A stretch of DNA of 64,000 bases, taken from Planctomycetota bacterium (GTDB lineage: Bacteria; Planctomycetota; Planctomycetia; Planctomycetales; Planctomycetaceae). Under the pieces are notes generated by a model that was not told the DNA's origin, did no database searches, and was given only the letters and a program-made list of their open reading frames with translations. The stretch lies in contig JAEZFD010000010.1 of the NCBI GenBank assembly GCA_023417655.1, positions 94,796-158,795 on the forward strand. The letters are read 5' to 3'. Numbering within the stretch: position 1 is the stretch's first letter; every line of letters starts with the position of its first letter. Both the position numbers and the translations under genes were made by a program. Shown one piece after another: positions 1-9,893 of the stretch.

Positions 1-2631
<2,631 letters not shown>

Positions 2632-2923
2632 CCGTTGTCTCTTCCCGTGAAGATCACTGAATAAAAACAAGCACTCACGCTCGCGAATATCGTAGCTCAT
2701 CCGCCGGGTGGGGCGTAGGGTCGATGAGCAGAGAGTCGGCCTGCCCCGAAATTCTCACCTCAAGGCCGCCGATCAGAGTCCCCGACCAGAGCTACTGATC
2801 GGAGAAAAATGGTGGGGAAAGGGCCAGTTGGGGCCAGACTCCCATCCGAAATGACTGATCACTCTTCGCCTGAACCTTCCTCGCCGCCGCCCCTGAAAGC
2901 CAGCGACGATCCCCCAACGAGGC
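2632..2923. other. Intergenic region upstream of purL with one inverted repeat
   Basis: No gene is recognised in these 292 bases. An 8-base inverted repeat CCGATCAG/CTGATCGG lies at 2769-2776 and 2795-2802 with an 18-base loop. On the minus strand it falls between the cytochrome gene and purL, where it could act as a weak terminator or regulatory hairpin. No U-tract follows. Confidence 0.35.
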
Positions 2924-4075
2924 TCAGAAGCTGCCGTTGCTTCCGCGGTATTCCTGATGGCACTCGGCACAGGTGGTCTGCACCTTATTCAGGGCCCCCT
3001 GATAACCGTCCAGATCGCCTGTCTTCGCTGACTGCAGCGCTGACTGGGTTCCTTCAATGAACCGCCTGGTCAGTTTCTGGTAATTCTCTTCTTCCGCAGA
3101 ATCGTAGCTGTGGTCGGACATCATGGTTCCGAGCATCTCCAGCACACGAAGTTCGCGCTCGACAGTGGCAGGGTCTTCCTTCAGTCGGGCTGGCGTATTG
3201 AAGTTGGCTTTCAGACCGTTAAAAGTGACTTCAATACGCTTCATCATGTCAGCGACATAGACCGCATCGGAAAACGGGACCTGCTCCTTCGCGTTAACAT
3301 CCTGCACCTTGCCGCCGTCCAGCAGGACAATCAACTTGTCGAACGGTTCCTTGCAGTTCGTGAACGGTGTCCGACCAGTCCCTTCAGCTTTACTGCAGAT
3401 TTCAGCAGCAAGATCACGAACGATCGCTGCATTTGCCTTCCATGGAGCCGATTCCGGATGCCGTTCAGCGACGCTCGCCAAGGCCGCCAGAATCGCGGCA
3501 TCGGTTGAAATGGCGTTTGCCGATTTATTGAACGTCGCGACCGTCTGAAGGTTGCTGGTCAGCCGGGTGCGGATGAGTTTGACTTCTTCCATCAGAATCG
3601 GGAGGGGGATCACTTCACCCCACTGAATCAGTGCATTAGCAGTCGACCCTGCCGGAGCGGGGTTTGACGGAGCGTTGCCAGACGCAACAGGTGCTGCTGC
3701 TGGCGCCATTGCCGCTGGAGCCGCAGTGGACGCCGCTGAATTCACACTTGGAACCGCAGGGATTCCAACTGTCGATGTATCGCTCGCGATCGATAGTGGC
3801 TGGTCATAGAAAACGTCATAGGGAATCGAACCGATCCACTTGGTTTCTTTCCCGCCCGACGCATTGTTGGCTGAACTCGCAGCACCGGTTGCCGGGGTGT
3901 TCCCTGCTGCAGTCGCCTGGGGAGATGCCGGTGTGGAAGAGGGGGCCGCAGCAGGAGCGGAGGTCGTCTCTGCAGGAGCAGGTGCGGGAGCAACTGGTGC
4001 AGGTTGTCCTCCGCATCCGACCAGAGCGACAGTCGCCCAGCCGCCGATCCCGATTGCCAGCAAGTTTCTCAGCAT
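2924..4075 (-). CDS. Cytochrome c'-like lipoprotein with Ala/Pro-rich linker
   Basis: Predicted exported haem lipoprotein of 383 residues. The signal peptide ends in a lipobox (VALVGCGG, lipid-bearing Cys21). A long linker rich in Ala, Pro and Ser fills about residues 22-150. The C-terminal half is helical, and its only haem motif, CAECH (369-373), sits ten residues from the end. That placement is typical of class II cytochromes c', where CxxCH lies on the last helix. The family usually binds a single pentacoordinate haem and may take part in electron transfer or NO binding. The role here is not known. It is transcribed divergently from the zinc-ribbon gene at 4210. Recognition as an exported haem protein is firm; the subclass is inferred. 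Confidence 0.85.
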   Translation of the reverse strand: MLRNLLAIGIGGWATVALVGCGGQPAPVAPAPAPAETTSAPAAAPSSTPASPQATAAGNTPATGAASSANNASGGKETKWIGSIPYDVFYDQPLSIASDTSTVGIPAVPSVNSAASTAAPAAMAPAAAPVASGNAPSNPAPAGSTANALIQWGEVIPLPILMEEVKLIRTRLTSNLQTVATFNKSANAISTDAAILAALASVAERHPESAPWKANAAIVRDLAAEICSKAEGTGRTPFTNCKEPFDKLIVLLDGGKVQDVNAKEQVPFSDAVYVADMMKRIEVTFNGLKANFNTPARLKEDPATVERELRVLEMLGTMMSDHSYDSAEEENYQKLTRRFIEGTQSALQSAKTGDLDGYQGALNKVQTTCAECHQEYRGSNGSF

Positions 4076-4137
4076 CGTTCCGCACGCTTTCCCGGAGAAT
4101 TCTCTGTTTCGATCTCAAAATAGTACCAGCAGAAGTC

Positions 4138-4167
4138 GTGACGGTCGACCATTTCATCGCGTATGAT
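4138..4167 (+). promoter_or_regulatory. Candidate sigma70-type promoter for the zinc-ribbon/TPR gene
   Basis: GTGACG (4138-4143) and TATGAT (4162-4167) are separated by 18 bases in the divergent gap between two genes. The predicted start of transcription is near 4174, some 36 bases before the ATG at 4210. Seen by eye only. Confidence 0.4.
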
Positions 4168-4209
4168 TCTGGGAACGATTTTCCGCACCCCTCGACAAAC
4201 GACTCACTC

Positions 4210-6777
4210 ATGGATTTCCGTAGCTGCCCTGACTGCAAAGCCTCGGTCCTCGAAGAGGACGTCGATGAATGTCCGTTCTGCGGTGCGTCGATGTCAGGCA
4301 AGCCCTCCAAGGCCTCTGCTCCGAAACCGACTCCGGCAAAGCCGGCAGCGAAAAGCCCTGCAGCGGCAGGTCCGGCGGCCTCAGGTGCAGCAAAGCCTGG
4401 CGCAGGTCAGCGGGGTCCGGCAAAATCCGACCCGGCACGTCCGGTCGCAGGAGGAAAACCTGGGACTCCGAAGCCAACACGTCCTTCGACAGAAAAGCCT
4501 GGTGCTCCGGCCAGCGATGACCCGTTTGACGTTGACACCTCGGCATTGCGGCGCGCCGTCAAGCTGGCTCCCAAGCCCGTCAAAGGTCGTACTCTGGAAG
4601 TTGTCTGTCCCATGTGCGAGACACCGGGGTACATGCAGCCTTCCGACGCTGGAAAAGATGTTCATTGCTGCAATCCGGCATGTCTCGTGCCGGTCTTTAA
4701 AACGCAGAAGCCGAAAGTGGAAGTCGCCGCTGCACCCAAAGAATCCAAGCTGAATCCACTGGTGCTCGGCGGTGGAGCTGTCGCCGCGATCGCGCTGGGG
4801 ATCGGCGTCTACGTGGTGCTGTTCGCCAAACCCGAAGTTGTCCAGCAGAATCTTGGACCTGCTGAGAACACAGCCCCTGAAGTCATTCCCGATCTGGTCC
4901 CCAAGAACACGATCGTCCGTCAGGAAGAGAAGCCGCCAATGACTCTGGCGGACATCAAAAAGAACTCCCTGACGAGTATCGTCGAACGGGCACGCCAGCG
5001 GGACAAGAACCGCCACGCCGAATACGGATTCCAGCTGGCAGCCGAGTCATTTGCTGCTGTCGGCGATCTTCCAAAAGCCCGCGAACAACTGGGGCGATTG
5101 CAGGCAGCCGGACCTAGTGTCGCTTATCTGCAGATTGAGCCGCTCGTCGAAGTCGCATGGAGTCAGATCCAGGCGGGAAAGAAAGCCGAGGCGGTCCAGA
5201 CAGCTCAGGATGCCCTTTCCAAAGCGAAGAACCTTCCGAAGACGATTCGCAAAACACACGACGGCGTCATCTCTCTCGTCGCATTGCTTGTGGCAGTCGA
5301 CCTCGTCGACGAAGCAAACAACCTGATTGAACAGGAAGCGGATTTCGGCGCGAGAGGACTGTTGTCCCTGTACTGGCGATGCGCAATGGATGCGAGAACT
5401 TACGATATCAATCGTGAGTCTCAGTTCACCTGGCACACCATCGTGCCCCATCCTCTGCGAATGGGAGCTGTGGAAACGCTCGTCGCTCGCAATCAGACAG
5501 AGGCAGCACTGAAATTCGCCGGCTCTGGTCGATCCGGTGATTCTCACGCCGCTTGTCGCGCCGCCTGGGCAGGACGACTCTTGACGCTTCGCCCGAGCGA
5601 GGCGGTCACCCAGATCACCGCCGCCATTGACGCAGGCCAATTCGATGCCGCGACACAGACCCAAATCTGGGCCTCTGTGTCAGACGCGGCTCGATCATTG
5701 AAGGACACAGCCACCGCCGCTGCTTCACTGGAGAAAGCCAAAGCAGCACTGGCGACCCTGCCTGCTCCAAGCGTGCTCAAATTCCCGAGCATGAAGCAGG
5801 TCCATGACAGCGAATCGAAACCTCATGCTGGGTTACCTGACCCCGCTCCAGCCAAATCAGCTGCACTGGCCGCATCTCAGATTGCTCTGGCGGAACTCCG
5901 GGCCGGGCGGACAGACGCCGCGATCGAGCCGTTGACGCTGGCACTCAATTTCTTCCGAGCAATGACTCCGAGTCCCGCCGTGACTAAAGCCCGCCTGGAT
6001 GCCTGCCAGAATCAGGAATCCACTGTTCGGGCCGATCTCGCGAAAGCGCTGAATCTCCCGAACACGGAAGACAGAATTCGTATTCCTTTTTCACGCTATC
6101 GGACGCAGTGCCGCAAGCTGAATGAACTGGCAGAGCACCGGCTCGAACTTCAGGTCACCTTGCTGCGAGCAGCCGCTCTCTCCGGGTTTGAAGATGGCGT
6201 CTGGAAGGTGGCGACAGAACGCCAGAGTGCTGAAGAGTCCGAACGGGAGCCTTACCTGCAAACCTCCCTGCCGAGCCTGATTCAGAGTCTGGCAGATGCC
6301 AACGGACTCACGGAGCTGGCCGCCAAAGTGAAGTCTGCGTTTACACAGAAAGCACTCACTCCGGACCCACTAGACCAGATTCTGGCGACAACCCGGCAGC
6401 ATGTGGCCACCGGCAAGATCTCTGCAGCGAGCACCGTCCTCGAGAAAGCTTACCGGTCCGCGTTGTCCAAACGATTCCCGTTCCATCTCGATCTGATCGC
6501 AATGGAGATCGGGGGCCGTGTGCAGGAATCCCAGCCTCCCGCACAGTCTGTCGCATTTATTCAGGCACTCTATGACCTGCTGATTCAGGAAGATTTGTTC
6601 CAGTTGCTGGCAGGGGATTCTGTGCGACGCGGCCTTGCTCCGGAGTTGTGGAAACTAACAGAAAATTCTCGTGCATTGGATGCTCTGGAGTTCGTCGCGA
6701 TTTATCGCGGGTTCATCTCCGGCATCACAGGGATGCCGACGACTTCTGCGGAAGCACCGGCCGCGACCAGGAATTAG
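4210..6777 (+). CDS. Double zinc-ribbon, single-pass membrane protein with TPR-like periplasmic region
   Basis: An 855-residue protein of unknown function. The N-terminus carries a CPDC...CPFC zinc ribbon (Cys6, 9, 21, 24), then an Ala/Pro/Lys-rich linker. A second Cys cluster (CPMC near 134, CCNPAC near 154) precedes a transmembrane helix at about 182-205. The remaining ~640 residues are alpha-helical and Ala/Leu-rich, in a pattern resembling TPR repeats. The frame stays open upstream to 3664, but that part overlaps the divergent cytochrome gene and lacks similar composition. MDFRSCPDC at 4210 is therefore the better start. The topology suggests cytoplasmic zinc ribbons and an extracytoplasmic repeat scaffold. 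Confidence 0.85.
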   Translation: MDFRSCPDCKASVLEEDVDECPFCGASMSGKPSKASAPKPTPAKPAAKSPAAAGPAASGAAKPGAGQRGPAKSDPARPVAGGKPGTPKPTRPSTEKPGAPASDDPFDVDTSALRRAVKLAPKPVKGRTLEVVCPMCETPGYMQPSDAGKDVHCCNPACLVPVFKTQKPKVEVAAAPKESKLNPLVLGGGAVAAIALGIGVYVVLFAKPEVVQQNLGPAENTAPEVIPDLVPKNTIVRQEEKPPMTLADIKKNSLTSIVERARQRDKNRHAEYGFQLAAESFAAVGDLPKAREQLGRLQAAGPSVAYLQIEPLVEVAWSQIQAGKKAEAVQTAQDALSKAKNLPKTIRKTHDGVISLVALLVAVDLVDEANNLIEQEADFGARGLLSLYWRCAMDARTYDINRESQFTWHTIVPHPLRMGAVETLVARNQTEAALKFAGSGRSGDSHAACRAAWAGRLLTLRPSEAVTQITAAIDAGQFDAATQTQIWASVSDAARSLKDTATAAASLEKAKAALATLPAPSVLKFPSMKQVHDSESKPHAGLPDPAPAKSAALAASQIALAELRAGRTDAAIEPLTLALNFFRAMTPSPAVTKARLDACQNQESTVRADLAKALNLPNTEDRIRIPFSRYRTQCRKLNELAEHRLELQVTLLRAAALSGFEDGVWKVATERQSAEESEREPYLQTSLPSLIQSLADANGLTELAAKVKSAFTQKALTPDPLDQILATTRQHVATGKISAASTVLEKAYRSALSKRFPFHLDLIAMEIGGRVQESQPPAQSVAFIQALYDLLIQEDLFQLLAGDSVRRGLAPELWKLTENSRALDALEFVAIYRGFISGITGMPTTSAEAPAATRN

Positions 6778-6850
6778 CCCAGCGCGTGAAATCGCCCGGG
6801 AAAGTCTCTCAACAGAGAGTGAGTCTCGAAGGACTGTGAAAGGGAATCCA

Positions 6851-6877
6851 CGAACCGGCCTCACTTGAGCCGGTTCG
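6851..6877 (+). terminator. Hairpin downstream of the zinc-ribbon/TPR gene
   Basis: Perfect 9-bp stem CGAACCGGC/GCCGGTTCG with a 9-base loop, 74 bases after the stop codon. There is no U-run, so intrinsic termination is uncertain. Confidence 0.4.
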
Positions 6878-6961
6878 ATATGGACATGTTCGCCGTCGGG
6901 CCTGTTCACAACGGAACCCGCGGTTGCGACAGAACCTGATCCAAACCAGGATGCGAGAAAG

Positions 6962-7216
6962 ATGCCGACCGTTCAATCTGCACAGCAGGTGCTTGACCGC
7001 CACTATCTGGAACTTCGCTGCAGTTTGCTCGACCTGGCCGCCGCGCTCGATCGGATTGAGCGATCTGAATCGAACGATGTTGCCCGCAACGATCCACGGA
7101 TGGTCCTCCTTCGGAAGGGTCTTGAGATTGTTGCCAGCGAAGGAATCGATCGCGCAGAACGACTCCAGCTGCTCTTCAGCGATCCGTATGTCGAAAACTG
7201 GAGCCGCTCCAGCTGA
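6962..7216 (+). CDS. Small conserved-looking protein of unknown function
   Basis: An 84-residue, mostly helical, acidic protein (MPTVQSAQQVLDRHYLELR...) with natural amino-acid composition and no Cys-rich or membrane segment. It lies on the same strand as folP, 134 bases upstream, between two well-supported genes, and the other frames here are poor. I do not recognise a domain. The helical register LDLAAALDRIER suggests a coiled coil or small helical bundle. Coding status is likely from composition and context rather than from homology. Confidence 0.65.
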   Translation: MPTVQSAQQVLDRHYLELRCSLLDLAAALDRIERSESNDVARNDPRMVLLRKGLEIVASEGIDRAERLQLLFSDPYVENWSRSS

Positions 7217-7350
7217 GCGCAAATTCTCCGGCGGCGATCCTTCCCAATGGCGAACGTTATCAACAGCGTCGCGACGTTCTGCCTGTTCAGATCCAACGGA
7301 AACGACCGGACATCTTTCGATCCGCTTCACCCCAGATTGACCCGCCCGAC

Positions 7351-8205
7351 ATGACACAGCATTTGCGTACTTGGCAGGTCTCGGGGAAGCCATGGACGTT
7401 TGGCGAAATGCCCAGCCTGATGGGGATCGTCAATGTGACGCCTGACAGCTTCTCCGATGGTGGGAAGTGGACCTCCTTGAGCGCAGCAGTCGATCACGCA
7501 CTGCAGCTCGCCGCGGATGGAGCAGAGATTCTGGACATCGGAGGAGAGTCGACTCGTCCTGATGCCGATCCGGTCAGCGAAGTTGAAGAACTCGCACGGG
7601 TGATCCCCGTCATCTCTCGACTCGCCGGACTCACGAAGGTCCCGATCTCGATCGACACCATGAAGGCAGCAGTGGCTCGCGAGGCACTGGCAGCCGGTGC
7701 TCAAATCGTGAATGACGTTTCAGCACTGACAGCGGACCCACGCATGACTGAAGTCTGTGCGAATTCCACTTGCGGCGTCATCGTGATGCATATGCAGGGG
7801 ACGCCAAAGACCATGCAGTTGAACCCGCACTATGAAGACGTCGTGCAGGAAGTCGACGCGTATCTCCAAACACGGGTCGACCAGTTAGCAGCAGCAGGGA
7901 TTCATCCCGACAGAATTATGATTGATCCCGGCGTCGGCTTTGGGAAAACCGCTCAACACAACCTCGAATTGCTCTCGAATGTCTGTAAGTTTCGCGCATC
8001 CGGGCGTCCTGTGTTGATCGGGCATTCTCGCAAAGGATTTCTCGGGAAACTCGTCGGCCGAAAGGTCGATAATCGCCTTGCCAGCACAATTGGAGTTTCG
8101 ATCGCGCTAGCGGAACAACATGCTGATGTTCTCAGGGTCCATGACGTCGCCGCAGTTCGTGATGCGATCCTCGCATGGCACACAATTCGTCAGGTTGTCT
8201 CCTGA
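7351..8205 (+). CDS. folP: Dihydropteroate synthase
   Basis: Cytoplasmic enzyme of folate biosynthesis that condenses hydroxymethyl-dihydropterin pyrophosphate with p-aminobenzoate. The 284-residue length is normal. The family signatures are present in order: MGIVNVTPDSFSDGG (about residues 24-38), DIGGESTRPDA (~60-70), IVNDVSAL, DPGVGFGKTAQHN and IGHSRKGFLG. The start at 7351 gives a short N-terminal extension (MTQHLRTWQVSGKPW) before the first beta-strand, as in many homologues. No other folate gene is adjacent. Confidence 0.96.
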   Translation: MTQHLRTWQVSGKPWTFGEMPSLMGIVNVTPDSFSDGGKWTSLSAAVDHALQLAADGAEILDIGGESTRPDADPVSEVEELARVIPVISRLAGLTKVPISIDTMKAAVAREALAAGAQIVNDVSALTADPRMTEVCANSTCGVIVMHMQGTPKTMQLNPHYEDVVQEVDAYLQTRVDQLAAAGIHPDRIMIDPGVGFGKTAQHNLELLSNVCKFRASGRPVLIGHSRKGFLGKLVGRKVDNRLASTIGVSIALAEQHADVLRVHDVAAVRDAILAWHTIRQVVS

Positions 8206-8383
8206 CTTCCCGGCGGTTAACGCAGCACGACCTTCATTCATCACCTTTCGCAGTGCAACTCTGTGCGCTGATATCGCGGGGCATCACTGAAGAAGAAGAG
8301 AATTTGGTAGCAAGTCGGGTTACGGCACCTTAGAATCAGGCCCTTGCCTGGATGCTTCATCCCTCCTCCCTGGAGCCTGCCGT

Positions 8384-9796
8384 ATGCGTCTGACCGGACT
8401 TTACACCTGTGCTGTGTTGCTGTGTCTGACCACTGAAGCTTATTCGCAAGCTCCGCCTCTGGAAGCCGGTGTTACGAAAGTCGCCATTACGCCTCCGGTT
8501 GGTTATCGGATGGCCGGTTATTACCGCGAGCGACTGAACACCGGCACGAAAGACCCGCTCTATGCAAAAGTGATTGTCTTTCGTCAGGGAGAAGTTCAGG
8601 TCGGCATCATCTTTAACGACCTGATCGGACTTCCCGGCCCGCTTGTTGATCAGGCCCGCCCGGTCATTGCTCAGGCGACCGGCATTCCTGCGTCACACCT
8701 GATTCTCTGTGCGACCCACTCTCACACAGGCCCTCTTTATTTCGGACTTTATCGAGATCATTACCATCAGGAAAACATTAAAGCCCATGGTAAAGACCCT
8801 CATGAAGCGGTTGATTATTCCGCCCTTCTTACTCAGGCATGGGTTCAAGGGGTGAAGGAAGCTCAGTCCAAACTGCAGCCTGTTCAATTGAAGCATGGAG
8901 CCACCGAGGAAAGCAGGGTTTCATTCAATCGTCGCTTCCTCATGAAAGACGGAACGGTCCGCTTTAATCCCGGTGTGAATAATCCCCAGATCGTAAAACC
9001 TGCCGGTCCCATTGACCCGACGGTTGATCTGATTCAGGTTCAATCGGCCAAGGGAAATCCTCCGGCCAACCTGGGAATGCTCGTCTCATTCGCCATGCAC
9101 CTTGATACCGTGGGCGGAACGGATTACTCAGCGGACTATCCGGTTCATCTTGAGAAAGAATTGAGCACAGCTCTCGGTGATGAGGCCATCTGTCTCTTTG
9201 GGACAGGAACCTGCGGAGACATTAATCATGTCGATGTGACCGCTGCGAATCGGCGCTCCGCGGAAGAGATTGGCAAGTTGCTCGGTGAAACAGCGATTGC
9301 CGCACTCCCGAAATTGGAGGTGCTCTCCGAACCAAAACTCGCCGTAGCTCGTACCCGATATCTGCAGGATGTTCAGAAGGTCAGCGAAGAGGACATTACC
9401 TTCGCGAAGAAAATCTTCCCGGTCGGGGAACCCGGCAAGACACCGTTTCTGGATCTCGTCCGGGCTTATACGACTCTTGACCTGCTGCAGTACCCTGACG
9501 GGAAGATGAATGTTGAGATCAGCGTCGTCGCCTTGAATGATAAAGTTGCGATGGTCTTTCTTCCGGGGGAGATCTTCGTCGAACTGGGAATGGCCATTAA
9601 ACAGGAATCACCATTCGAACAGACACTCGTCATTGAGCTGGCTCACGACACTCCCTTTTACGTGCCGACGAAACGTGGGTTTCTCGAAGGGAGCTATGAA
9701 ATTATGAACTCTCGAATTACCCCAGGCGGAGGTGAGGTCATGGTCGAACATGCGGTTTCACTCCTGAAACAGCTTTCCACATCGACTGCGCGTTAA
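8384..9796 (+). CDS. Secreted neutral/alkaline ceramidase-like protein, catalytic Ser motif altered
   Basis: A 470-residue exported protein. A Sec signal peptide (about residues 1-22, ending AYSQA) precedes a domain resembling the N-terminal domain of neutral ceramidases: AGVTKVAITPPVGYRMAGYY, then the metal-ligand segment CATHSHTGP. In true ceramidases the nucleophile lies in a GDxSPN motif. Here the matching segment is TCGDINHVDV, so Ser is replaced and ceramide hydrolysis is doubtful. Planctomycetes carry many such paralogues beside PVC haem proteins, and one follows here after 97 bases, so the two are probably co-transcribed. GGAG precedes the ATG. The substrate is unknown. Confidence 0.85.
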   Translation: MRLTGLYTCAVLLCLTTEAYSQAPPLEAGVTKVAITPPVGYRMAGYYRERLNTGTKDPLYAKVIVFRQGEVQVGIIFNDLIGLPGPLVDQARPVIAQATGIPASHLILCATHSHTGPLYFGLYRDHYHQENIKAHGKDPHEAVDYSALLTQAWVQGVKEAQSKLQPVQLKHGATEESRVSFNRRFLMKDGTVRFNPGVNNPQIVKPAGPIDPTVDLIQVQSAKGNPPANLGMLVSFAMHLDTVGGTDYSADYPVHLEKELSTALGDEAICLFGTGTCGDINHVDVTAANRRSAEEIGKLLGETAIAALPKLEVLSEPKLAVARTRYLQDVQKVSEEDITFAKKIFPVGEPGKTPFLDLVRAYTTLDLLQYPDGKMNVEISVVALNDKVAMVFLPGEIFVELGMAIKQESPFEQTLVIELAHDTPFYVPTKRGFLEGSYEIMNSRITPGGGEVMVEHAVSLLKQLSTSTAR

Positions 9797-9893
9797 CCCG
9801 CGATCCGCCCGCTGCTTTGCGTGCGCTCCCAAAGATCACTTTGTATTTCCTCCTGGCTGACAATCAGACTCTTCCTTTTAGCAGGAATCCCGC

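Noticed and set aside
3664..4209. N-terminal extension of the zinc-ribbon protein
   Set aside because: It overlaps the divergent cytochrome gene, has unrelated Arg/Ser/Pro composition, and the zinc ribbon starts exactly at the internal Met at 4210.
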